51,385 nucleotides of DNA from Pontibacter fetidus (GTDB taxonomy: Bacteria > Bacteroidota > Bacteroidia > Cytophagales > Hymenobacteraceae). The notes beneath the pieces are model-generated. The model was not told the origin of the DNA. It was given only the letters and a program-made list of their open reading frames with translations, and searched no databases. The position numbers and the translations under genes were made by a program. Shown here in pieces: positions 34,245-42,426 of the stretch. Location: contig NZ_JAAEAA010000027.1 in NCBI RefSeq assembly GCF_010119545.1, positions 1 through 51,385 on the forward strand, in the 5' to 3' direction. Within the stretch, counting starts at the first letter, position 1; each line of letters opens with the position of its first letter.

Positions 34245-36827
34245 TCACTTGGCAAGCTTCTCAGCCCGAAACAGGTTATCGGTAGCCTGTAGTATTTTAC
34301 CGCGCAGCTTCGGGTTATAGTTTGGATGTTCCTGTAAAAATGTACGAACTATAGTTGCTGCTGCTGGTGTATGGTAAGAGCCGAATGTTGCATTTAGCCA
34401 GTTTGTCGGGAAGAAAATATCGCCGGTCAGCTGTATTTCCTCCAGTAAGTCCAGACTTTGCTTCAAGTATTTTTCTGATGTGTTAGCACGTAGTGGGTGG
34501 TGCAGGTAACTAAGGGCTGATGCGACCCAGGCCTCTTTCTCACGGTTCTGCTCCTGGCTTAGCGAAGCAAAAAAAGCATCACGCACCTGTACATCCGCTG
34601 ATAGGGCAGGCATCATAAACTGCAATCTTTTTTGACGGTCGGGGTTGGTAATACGTTTGAGCTGCTCATCAAGAATCGTATTTCCTTTTGGGTATTCTCT
34701 CAGGGCAAGTGCCAAGGCCAGCGAGGTATAATCGTCTTCTGTTAGCTTTATGCCTTCCGGTGCTTTCTGTGTTTGCCATACCTGGTACAGGCGTTTGGTA
34801 GCTTCCGGGGTAAGGGCGATATCCTGGTAGATTTTAAAAAGCAGTTTTTTGGCGTTTGGTGCTTTTTGTTTTTCTATGTTCTTCCAAAGCTTCTGCTCAA
34901 AAGCTGGAGCCATCTTGGTTCTTACTTCCGGACTAAGAAATTTCCAGAAAATATCGCTCGTATAGTTGGTCAGTAGTTTCAGGTTCAACTCTTCCGTTTC
35001 CTTTTCAGACTCCAGCAGTGTGAATGCCAGCAACAGGTTTGGTTTGATTCCCTCGCCACTCAGCATATCCTCATACAGGTTAATGTAGGCCGCTGCGCGC
35101 ATCACCGGGTCTTTCAGTTTCGGAATTGCCTCCAGGTTATTTTCATCTACCGGAAACTGCCCGTAGCCCTGCCCCGAAGAGTTAAACAGTACATACTCAG
35201 GTTTCGCCATCCCGATTGCTTTCTCAAGTATAACTTCCTGTTTGTCCATGTTCACGGTCAATTCTTCTATGCGATCCGGGTACACCAGGGCAACTTCAAA
35301 ATACTGTGGCCATAGTCTGTCAGAGCCGTCTTCGCCTTTCTGAGCAATGCTGAACTGGGTAATTCTGTTGCCATCGGTTTTTAGCTGGTAACTGAACTTG
35401 GGCCTGCCTGCTTCATCAACCCATACTTTGTTCCAGGCCTGCAGATCTATAGGCGTGCGTTTATCCAGTATTTCAATTAACTGTGGCCAGGTGGCGTTGC
35501 CATTGGCATAGGTTTTCAGGTATTCTCGCAGGCCGTCTTTAAAAGCCGTTTCGCCCATCAGCCGCTCTAACTGGCGCATCATAATGGGGGCCTTGTGGTA
35601 AATAATGTTGCCGTAAAGTGTGCCGGCATCCTGCAGGTTATCGAGTTGCTGGCGTATAGGGTTGGCACCTGCCGTGCGATCTATACTATAAGCCGCAGGA
35701 AAATGGTCCAGCAAAAACTTCAGGTCATAGTTAGCGTCGGCCATAGTTACCTGCGAGATCTTATCAGCCATAAAGTTGGCAAACACTTCCTTCATCCATA
35801 CATCGTTAAACCAGCGCATGGTTACCAGGTCACCGAACCACATATGTGCCGTTTCGTGGGCTATCAGGTTTGAGCGCGATACGCGTTGGTCTTTCGTAGC
35901 GCCTTCATCCAGGAACAGGGTAGATGCTTTGTAATCAATAGCACCCACGTGCTCCATGCCGCCATACTGAAAATCGGGGATAGCGATAAAGTCAAACTTC
36001 TTGAATGGATATGGAATCTGGGTATACTCCTCCATAAATGCCAGTGCATCGGCGTGTATCTTAAAGATCGGATCGGTGCTTAGCTTTAGTTTGCTGCTGT
36101 CGGTTTCGCGGTGGTAAAAGTGCATGGGCCTGCCTGCCTCTGTTCTGCTGATCTGCTCAAAATCACCAGCCACAAATGAGAAAAGGTACGTGCTTACTTT
36201 ATCAGACTCCTGGAAACTATAGATGCTGCGGTCGCCTTCTGTTGTTTTATTTTGTAGCGGGGCATTGGCAACGGCTTTCCAGTCCTGGGGTACATTCAGG
36301 GTTAAGGTAAAGGTAGCTTTAAGGTCGGGCTGGTCAAACACCGGGAAAACAGTGCGGGCTCTGTCAGGTACCAGCAAGGTGTACAGGTAATCATCGTTTC
36401 GGTTCAGCGACAGGTTGCCTGCTATAAAGCCAATCTCGATCTTATTCTCACCTTTGCGCATGTATTTTTTATCTATTAGGATATGTTCTTTCTCGAATGT
36501 AATAGGCGTATTTTTACCATTCACTTTTATAGTTTTCAGGTTAGCCGGTTGCTCTTTAAAGTCTATCTGTAGGGATTGGTTGTTTTTATTTAGCGAAAAA
36601 GTGATAACCTCTGAGGCAGTAATGAGCTGTTCTCTTTTACCCGGTATAGTTAAGTGCAGGTTATAGTTGATATTGCCTAGCATCAGCTTTCGGTACTCGG
36701 CCAGGCGCAGCGATACCCCGGTTTCAAGAGGAACTATACTTGATTCGGGAGCTAGTTGGGTGCAGGAAACAGCCGAGAAAAGTGCCAGCGACAAAGCCCC
36801 GGCTTTAAAAACGTTTATAGAAGACAT
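34245..36827 (-). CDS. M1 family aminopeptidase lipoprotein
   Basis: 860 residues from the ATG at 36827; a TTG four codons upstream is less likely. A lipoprotein signal ends near AVSC (residue ~22). The M1 signature is complete: substrate-binding GGMEHVGAIDY, zinc site HETAHMWFGD (H324, H328) and the distal Glu347 in NDVWMKEVFANF. The C-terminal ~400 residues form an ERAP1/PepN-like helical domain. The enzyme removes N-terminal residues from peptides (compare PepN, alanyl aminopeptidase), here anchored to a membrane and probably acting in the periplasm. Confidence 0.93.
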   Translation of the reverse strand: MSSINVFKAGALSLALFSAVSCTQLAPESSIVPLETGVSLRLAEYRKLMLGNINYNLHLTIPGKREQLITASEVITFSLNKNNQSLQIDFKEQPANLKTIKVNGKNTPITFEKEHILIDKKYMRKGENKIEIGFIAGNLSLNRNDDYLYTLLVPDRARTVFPVFDQPDLKATFTLTLNVPQDWKAVANAPLQNKTTEGDRSIYSFQESDKVSTYLFSFVAGDFEQISRTEAGRPMHFYHRETDSSKLKLSTDPIFKIHADALAFMEEYTQIPYPFKKFDFIAIPDFQYGGMEHVGAIDYKASTLFLDEGATKDQRVSRSNLIAHETAHMWFGDLVTMRWFNDVWMKEVFANFMADKISQVTMADANYDLKFLLDHFPAAYSIDRTAGANPIRQQLDNLQDAGTLYGNIIYHKAPIMMRQLERLMGETAFKDGLREYLKTYANGNATWPQLIEILDKRTPIDLQAWNKVWVDEAGRPKFSYQLKTDGNRITQFSIAQKGEDGSDRLWPQYFEVALVYPDRIEELTVNMDKQEVILEKAIGMAKPEYVLFNSSGQGYGQFPVDENNLEAIPKLKDPVMRAAAYINLYEDMLSGEGIKPNLLLAFTLLESEKETEELNLKLLTNYTSDIFWKFLSPEVRTKMAPAFEQKLWKNIEKQKAPNAKKLLFKIYQDIALTPEATKRLYQVWQTQKAPEGIKLTEDDYTSLALALALREYPKGNTILDEQLKRITNPDRQKRLQFMMPALSADVQVRDAFFASLSQEQNREKEAWVASALSYLHHPLRANTSEKYLKQSLDLLEEIQLTGDIFFPTNWLNATFGSYHTPAAATIVRTFLQEHPNYNPKLRGKILQATDNLFRAEKLAK

Positions 36828-36883
36828 GTGGTAAGACAACGCTAAGTGTAAAGTAAATATACACCATAGCAGTGGCTTAAAAC

Positions 36884-36919
36884 AAGAGTGGCTGCAAGTA
36901 TAAACCTGCAGCCACTCTT
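36884..36919 (-). terminator. Terminator of the 2H phosphoesterase gene
   Basis: A 13-bp perfect stem, AAGAGTGGCTGCA with TGCAGCCACTCTT. It lies just after the stop at 36930 of the minus-strand gene. Confidence 0.85.
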
Positions 36920-36929
36920 ATTCTATAGT

Positions 36930-37481
36930 TTAGCTGATCAGTTCGCGCCGGCCGAACCTGAATTCTTCTTCTTTCAGGTAATAATCGCCGCATTGCTGCA
37001 GTATGGTAATATTATCCAGGGTTATCTCCCAGGTAAAGTTATAGTTGCACAAAAATGACAGCACGGGGCCAAGCATGGCGGGTGTAGTATCGCCGAGGGC
37101 AAGTGTAATATGCGGCAGCCACATGTTGGGGTTATAGTATACGCCCATTTCGCTGCTCATTTCTGAGATATCGCGGTGCAGTTTGTTGTGTAGCTGGTTT
37201 AGGGGCGGCGTGCGCAGCACAGGAATATACACTACTGGCGACGGCCCTGGAAAAATGCCAAGCCCGGTCGTTCGGATAGTAAAGTCAGGTGCCTCAAAGC
37301 AGGTAAGCTCCAGGTATTGCTTCAGCTCTTCCATGTCCGGAATTTCGGCCGTCAGCAAAGTCAGGTGGGGGTAAGGGGTGATTTTTACGCCACTCAATCC
37401 GAATTTGGTTTCCAGGTGTTCTGTAAGTTCAGAAACGCGCTCAGAATGGGTTTTGTCTAACAGCGAAGTGATCGCGATCAT
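36930..37481 (-). CDS. 2H phosphoesterase / 2'-5' RNA ligase-like protein
   Basis: 183 residues. Two HxT/S-type motifs, PHLTLL (about residue 39) and PHITLA (about 126), form the active site of the 2H superfamily, which includes the 2'-5' RNA ligase ThpR and cyclic phosphodiesterases. These enzymes act on 2',3'-cyclic phosphates or 2'-5' linkages in RNA. The specific substrate is unknown. A strong terminator follows the gene. Confidence 0.87.
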   Translation of the reverse strand: MIAITSLLDKTHSERVSELTEHLETKFGLSGVKITPYPHLTLLTAEIPDMEELKQYLELTCFEAPDFTIRTTGLGIFPGPSPVVYIPVLRTPPLNQLHNKLHRDISEMSSEMGVYYNPNMWLPHITLALGDTTPAMLGPVLSFLCNYNFTWEITLDNITILQQCGDYYLKEEEFRFGRRELIS

Positions 37482-37685
37482 AGTTACCTGCTAAATAAAA
37501 GGTCTGCCATCTGGCAAAAGTATGCATTTATAAGTGCATTTGAATATCAAACGGCTTGTATTTGTATTTGTTTACCTTAACAGGGTAAAACGCCGGTTCT
37601 GTTGCTTTAGTATACCGGATTTGCCCGTTAACCTCTCTTTAACTATAGGATTGTGTTGCTGCTGCGCGGTATACGTTTATTTAAG

Positions 37686-37693
37686 TACCTTTG
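37686..37693 (+). promoter_or_regulatory. -7 box of the ABC-F gene
   Basis: TACCTTTG, a full match to TAnnTTTG, 26 nt upstream of the ATG at 37719. No TTTG lies at the usual spacing upstream. Confidence 0.5.
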
Positions 37694-37718
37694 TAGCCTG
37701 AAGTAAGATTTCGATTAG

Positions 37719-39647
37719 ATGATCTCCATAAACAACCTTAGCTTTCATTTCGGCAGCCGCCCCATGTACGACGATGCCAACCTGCACATCCGTCCGAAAG
37801 ATAAAATCGGTCTGATTGGCCTGAACGGTACCGGTAAGTCTACGTTGCTGCGCATTATAGTGGGCGAGTACAAACCCGACAGCGGCAGCATACAAATGAG
37901 CAAGGAAACCACCATCGGCTTCCTGAACCAGGATTTATTGAGTTACCAGACCCACGAAAGCATACTGTCGGTGGCGATGCAGGCCTTTGAAGAAGCGTTG
38001 AGTTTGCAAAGCGAAATTGATAAGGTGCTGGTAGAGTTTGAGCATAATTTTGATGATAAACTGGTAGAAAGACTGGCCAACCTGCAGGAGCGTTTTGAGG
38101 CGCTGGGCGGTTATACCATGCAGGCCGAAGCCGAAGCTATTCTGGAAGGTCTTGGCTTTAGCACCGAAGAATTGCAACAGCCGCTAGCATCATTTTCGGG
38201 TGGGTGGCGCATGCGCGTAATGCTGGCTAAAATTCTCCTTCAGAAACCATCATTGCTGCTACTCGATGAGCCTACCAACCACCTTGACTTACCCTCTATT
38301 AAATGGCTGGAGACTTACCTGGAGCGTTTTGAAGGTGCTGTGATCATCGTTTCTCACGACCGCGAATTCCTGGACCGTACAACCAATATTACAGTAGAAG
38401 TATCTGGTGCCAAGCTGAATGTATACCCGGGTAACTATAGTTTTTACCTAGAAGAAAAGGCCATGCGCAACGAGATACAAAAAGGCGCTTACGAGAACCA
38501 ACAGGCCCAGATTCGCCAGACCGAGCGCTTTATCGAGCGTTTTAAAGCCAAAGCAACCAAAGCCAAGCAGGCCCAAAGCCGCATGAAGCAACTGGAGCGA
38601 CTGGAAAGAATTGAAGATGTAGCACCCGAATCAGCAAAAGTTAACTTCAGCTTTAAATTTAGTGTGCAGCCGGGCCGTCATATTTTTCGCCTGGAGCATA
38701 TGAGCAAAGCGTTTGGCAACAAGGTTATTTTCCGGGATACGAACGTACACATCGAGCGTGGCGATAAAATTGCCTTGGTGGGTGCGAACGGTAAAGGTAA
38801 ATCTACGCTGCTACGCATTATTGCCGGTACCGAACCAATACAAGGCAAACGCGAACTGGGCCATAACGTCATCATGTCGTTTTATGCGCAGCACCAGCTA
38901 GAGTCCCTGAACGTAGACAACGAAATTCTGCAGGAACTGCAGCAGGCAGGCTCTAAAAAATCTGAAGTAGAACTGCGTACTTTGCTTGGTTCTTTCCTGT
39001 TTACCAACGATGATGTTTTCAAGAAGATAAAGGTATTATCGGGTGGGGAGAAGAGCCGCGTAGCGCTGGCAAAAACGCTTATCTCCGAAGCCAATTTCCT
39101 GATGCTCGATGAGCCTACCAACCACCTGGATATGCAATCGGTTAACATCCTGATACAGGCATTGGAGCAGTATGAAGGTACATTTGTCATCATTTCCCAC
39201 GACCGTTACTTTGTAGAGAACGTGGCCACCAAGATCTGGTACATCGAGGATTACCAGTTAAAAGAATACCCGGGCACGTACCACGAATATGAGGCTTTCC
39301 AGGAGAAGCGCGAAAAGGAGGCGAAAGCACAAGCTATAGTTGCGCCTGCCCCTAAAAAAGAAGCCCCAAAACCACAGCGCAGCAACAGCGAATACAACCA
39401 GCTAAGTAACCAGCTTAAACAGGCCAACAAAAAATTGACCGAGCTGGAAAAGAAAGTACAGCAACTGGAGCAGGAACTGGCCAAGTATGAAACTGAACTG
39501 GCTGACCCCAAAGTTTATGGCAACGTAAGCCTGCTGCAGGAAACCTCTAAAAAGTTTGAAGCCGTGCAGAAAGAACTGCAACAAGCCAATAGCCAGTGGG
39601 AAGAGCAGATGCTGGAAGTAGAGGAACTGGAAGGTAAATTAAGTTAG
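37719..39647 (+). CDS. ABC-F family ATPase (Uup/YheS-like)
   Basis: 642 residues, two ATP-binding cassettes without membrane segments. First cassette: Walker A GLNGTGKST (34-42), signature FSGGWRMRV, Walker B LLLLDEPTNHLD. Second cassette: GANGKGKST, LSGGEKSRV, FLMLDEPTNHLD. The cassettes are joined by a basic helical linker (RFKAKATKAKQAQSRMKQL), and the C-terminus is a coiled coil (from about residue 555), as in Uup. ABC-F proteins act on the ribosome during elongation or on branched DNA. No resistance-type feature distinguishes this one, so a housekeeping role is likelier. Confidence 0.93.
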   Translation: MISINNLSFHFGSRPMYDDANLHIRPKDKIGLIGLNGTGKSTLLRIIVGEYKPDSGSIQMSKETTIGFLNQDLLSYQTHESILSVAMQAFEEALSLQSEIDKVLVEFEHNFDDKLVERLANLQERFEALGGYTMQAEAEAILEGLGFSTEELQQPLASFSGGWRMRVMLAKILLQKPSLLLLDEPTNHLDLPSIKWLETYLERFEGAVIIVSHDREFLDRTTNITVEVSGAKLNVYPGNYSFYLEEKAMRNEIQKGAYENQQAQIRQTERFIERFKAKATKAKQAQSRMKQLERLERIEDVAPESAKVNFSFKFSVQPGRHIFRLEHMSKAFGNKVIFRDTNVHIERGDKIALVGANGKGKSTLLRIIAGTEPIQGKRELGHNVIMSFYAQHQLESLNVDNEILQELQQAGSKKSEVELRTLLGSFLFTNDDVFKKIKVLSGGEKSRVALAKTLISEANFLMLDEPTNHLDMQSVNILIQALEQYEGTFVIISHDRYFVENVATKIWYIEDYQLKEYPGTYHEYEAFQEKREKEAKAQAIVAPAPKKEAPKPQRSNSEYNQLSNQLKQANKKLTELEKKVQQLEQELAKYETELADPKVYGNVSLLQETSKKFEAVQKELQQANSQWEEQMLEVEELEGKLS

Positions 39648-39659
39648 TTTTGTTTTAAG

Positions 39660-40265
39660 ACCTAGCAGCGTGCGAAGCTCCTGCTAGCGTCTGGCCATAG
39701 GTTCAGTTTTGTCTTTTCAAGAGTAGCGAGGAATCTTATATGTCCTATAGTTGACATTACTTGCTATCTGAACCAAGCTATCCTTCCAAAGTTCCTGTAT
39801 TCCTAGGAGCTTTACCTGCTTACAGTTTCAAACCAGCTTTGGTGCCCTCACGGACGGGAGGCCCCGTCTTTGGGCATCGCGCTGCTGCCTTCTTGCTATC
39901 CTCCTACGTCGGATTGGCTCACGCCACCGCAACAAGTCAAAGGTGCTCAACCCAAAGACTGAGAAGTTCCTCATAGCTAAAGCTATATTGAATGGAGAAC
40001 TATAGTTATATAGCTTTATCGTTGCTATAGTTCCGTAGGGACAGGTCGTGACCTGTCCGTGAATAGGCTGTAACTATAGAACTATGCAATCAACTAAAGC
40101 AAAGGCAGAAGCTCCCTCTCCTGTTTTTAGGAGAGGGTTGGGGTGAGGTAAAACAGTAACTATAAAACTATAAACCCAACTATAGCAGAGGCAGAAATTC
40201 CCCTCTTGAGAGGGGTTAGGGGTGTGTTAATCCTTCTCCTGTTTTAAGGAAAGGCTGGGCAGGAT
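39660..40265 (+). repeat. Composite intergenic repeat, copy D
   Basis: Order: a leading hairpin module (CTAGCAG...CTGCTAG, 39662-39694), part of the GAATCTTATATGTCC module (39715-39748), the core (39752-39962), the palindrome GGACAGGTCGTGACCTGTCC (40039-40058), then CCCTCTCC...GGAGAGGG with TGAGGT (40112-40149), CCCCTCTTGAGAGGGG (40199-40214) and a decayed last hairpin (40234-40258). The stretch 39648-40396 has no other content except the M48 gene's terminator. Confidence 0.8.
39752..39962 (+). repeat. Dispersed core element, copy D
   Basis: It carries changes at hairpin positions: GGAC-GGGA-GGCC loses one pair, while CCG-TCTT-TGG turns a G-C into a G-U pair in plus-strand RNA. An indel shifts the open frame relative to copy A. 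Confidence 0.72.
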
Positions 40266-40328
40266 CAAAATTCTCCTCTTGGCAGGTGAAGTAAGAGTTA
40301 TACGTGCGTGATCTCTAACTCGAAATAC

Positions 40329-40380
40329 TATAAAAGTATCGGCCCAACTATAATGCTATAGTTGGGCCGATACTTTTATA
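40329..40380. terminator. Terminator of the M48 protease gene
   Basis: A 24-bp perfect stem, the longest in the window. The left arm begins TATAAAAGTATCGGCCCAAC and contains the ACTATA motif next to the four-base loop. Confidence 0.9.
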
Positions 40381-40396
40381 GGTAATAAACTGGCTG

Positions 40397-41833
40397 TTAT
40401 TCAGCTACCACTTTTATCAGCATTCCTTTATCAACACGGTCGTTAAGTTGCATACCGTTTAGCACTGCCAGTTCTTCCAGGCGGTTACTCGGCATCCCAA
40501 ACGACTGCAGCGCCTGCGAAAGGGTAGTAGCATTAGCTACAGTTTTAATACGCACACGCTCAGGTTTTTTGTTGATCTTCGACTGATCTGTCAGCGCCTT
40601 AAAGTTGGTCATGGTGCCAGAGAAGGTGTTGAAGTAGTTGTTAAAGTCGTTAGCAGTGGTAATGCCCATCACACTATAAATGTTGTTGCCGTACTGTATA
40701 AAGTAGGTCAGCGTACGGATAGTACCTTGTTCCTGCTGCTGATCAGCAACCATAGCCAGGGCATTATTGCCGTTTACCGTTACGTTTTTCGATTCTACAG
40801 CTGTTAACTTGTAGCCTTCCAGTGTTTTGCGTGCCGCATCTTCCAGCGAAGTGCCTGGTGCCAGCGTCAGGTTCATGATCGCTTTACCGTTAGGTTCAGC
40901 CATCTGGAATGCCTGCGGCGAGTTTAGATATTTCCAGCCTTGTGGTATCGGGAACTGAAATTTAAGCTCCGGATGATAGAATATCTGGTTCTCTACAAAG
41001 CCCTGTTTCGGGTCTTCGCCATACACAATACCGTCTATCATGCGCAGGTAAGAGTTACGGCCTACTTCCAGGTTGGTGGCGTTTGTTTTTTTCTGCCACT
41101 GTTCTGCCAGCTGGTGTACGGTAGTGTAACGGTTGCCCGGGTCAGGGTGGGTAGACAGGAATTCAGGGATCGATTGGCCACTTTCTTCCTGTTTGCGTTG
41201 CAGTGTTAAAAAGAAATCTGCCATCTGATTGGCATCGTAGCCTATTTTAGTAGAGTACTCAACCCCTAACTGATCAGATTCGCGTTCATCATCGCGGCCA
41301 AATTTCAGGAAAAGCAAACCCAGGCCCTGCGAGGCCAGATCTCCGAATTGTGCCAGTTCCGGGGCAATCACCATACCGGCAATTAACCCTACCTGCGCCA
41401 GTATCGACTTGCTTTGTTGTTGCGCAGAGTGGCGTGCGGCAATGTGCCCGATCTCGTGGCCAAGTACACCGGCAAACTGTGCTTCGTTGTTAAAGTGCGC
41501 CATTATACCACGCGTAAAATACACATAACCCCCTGGTACGGCAAAAGCGTTTATCACCGGCGAGTCCAGTACCTTAAAGTCGTATTTTATGTTGCTACGG
41601 TGCGAAATAGCAGCCATTTTCTGGCCTTTTTCATCTATAAAGCGCTGTATGGCCGGGTTGTCGTACATCCCAAACTGGGCTACAATCTGCGGGTCGGCCT
41701 GCTGGCCCATGGCCAGTTCCTGCCCCTCCGACATCAGGATCACGTCTTTTTTACCTGTTACCGGGTTGGTAGAGCAGGAGTTAAAGAGCATAAGTACACT
41801 GGTTAATATAACCGTTATCGATATTCTTTTCAT
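40397..41833 (-). CDS. M48 family metalloprotease lipoprotein (BepA/LoiP-like)
   Basis: 478 residues. A lipoprotein signal ends at Cys20 (FNSC). The M48 zinc motif is GHEIGHIAARH (H126, H130), and an ESDQLG block downstream (DDERESDQLGVEYS) supplies the third ligand. An uncharacterised middle domain (about 270-410) follows. The last ~45 residues resemble a LysM-type module (LSQALQSFGMPSNRLEELAVLNGMQLND). Relatives in E. coli clear misfolded outer-membrane proteins. It is probably tethered in the periplasm, and the LysM-like end may touch peptidoglycan. Confidence 0.9.
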   Translation of the reverse strand: MKRISITVILTSVLMLFNSCSTNPVTGKKDVILMSEGQELAMGQQADPQIVAQFGMYDNPAIQRFIDEKGQKMAAISHRSNIKYDFKVLDSPVINAFAVPGGYVYFTRGIMAHFNNEAQFAGVLGHEIGHIAARHSAQQQSKSILAQVGLIAGMVIAPELAQFGDLASQGLGLLFLKFGRDDERESDQLGVEYSTKIGYDANQMADFFLTLQRKQEESGQSIPEFLSTHPDPGNRYTTVHQLAEQWQKKTNATNLEVGRNSYLRMIDGIVYGEDPKQGFVENQIFYHPELKFQFPIPQGWKYLNSPQAFQMAEPNGKAIMNLTLAPGTSLEDAARKTLEGYKLTAVESKNVTVNGNNALAMVADQQQEQGTIRTLTYFIQYGNNIYSVMGITTANDFNNYFNTFSGTMTNFKALTDQSKINKKPERVRIKTVANATTLSQALQSFGMPSNRLEELAVLNGMQLNDRVDKGMLIKVVAE

Positions 41834-41970
41834 TGCATTTCGTTTTTAGCTTAAAGGTTTGGTATCAGATGGTTAAAATCTTTGAAAACCTATATTCTAC
41901 TTGCAACGATTATGAAATTGATTAGTTACAGATTGTACTGTTTTGTAATGGCTCCGCGTGATTTTAGAAG

Positions 41971-42420
41971 TTAGTTATTGTCTGCAGCGAACCATTCGGC
42001 AAATGAGTTCTCGGTTTCCCAGAGCCGTAAACTATGCAATTTTATAGTTTGGGGTAAGTGTTGGGTCAGCTTATTTTTGAAATCGATGAGCATGTGCTCG
42101 CAGGTAGGCTGGTACGGGGTAAGCACCAGTTTATGGTTTAGCTGCTGCAATACGTTTATCAGTGCCGGATCAGTGTCCTCGCGCAGTATAAGGGCGTGGT
42201 CTAGTGGCGAAACGATATGCTCCTGCACCAGCTTTTTCAGGTCACCGAAATCGATCACCATGCCATATTTCGGGTCGGTTGTATCAGCGATGGGTTTGCC
42301 AACTATAGTTACCTGCAGTTTGTAAGAGTGCCCGTGTATGTTTTTACACGGGCCATTATAGTTCAGCAGGGCATGTGCCGTTTCAAACGTGAAATGGCGG
42401 GTAAGTCTGATGTACTCCAT
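41971..42420 (-). CDS. queD: 6-Carboxytetrahydropterin synthase
   Basis: 149 residues. Zinc-binding His16 (ETAHALL), His29 and His31 (NIHGHSYKL) and the catalytic Cys25 (GPCKNIHGH) identify QueD (EC 4.1.2.50), which makes 6-carboxy-5,6,7,8-tetrahydropterin from dihydroneopterin triphosphate on the way to queuosine. The related PTPS enzymes share the fold, but the CKNIHGH form favours QueD. The gene starts six bases after the stop of the large unknown gene upstream and must be in its operon. queC and queE are not in the window. Confidence 0.92.
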   Translation of the reverse strand: MEYIRLTRHFTFETAHALLNYNGPCKNIHGHSYKLQVTIVGKPIADTTDPKYGMVIDFGDLKKLVQEHIVSPLDHALILREDTDPALINVLQQLNHKLVLTPYQPTCEHMLIDFKNKLTQHLPQTIKLHSLRLWETENSFAEWFAADNN

Positions 42421-42426
42421 TGCGTT

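Noticed and set aside
37719..39647. The ABC-F ATPase as an antibiotic resistance protein
   Set aside because: The linker and coiled-coil C-terminus look like the housekeeping Uup/YheS type, and there is no attenuator or resistance context.
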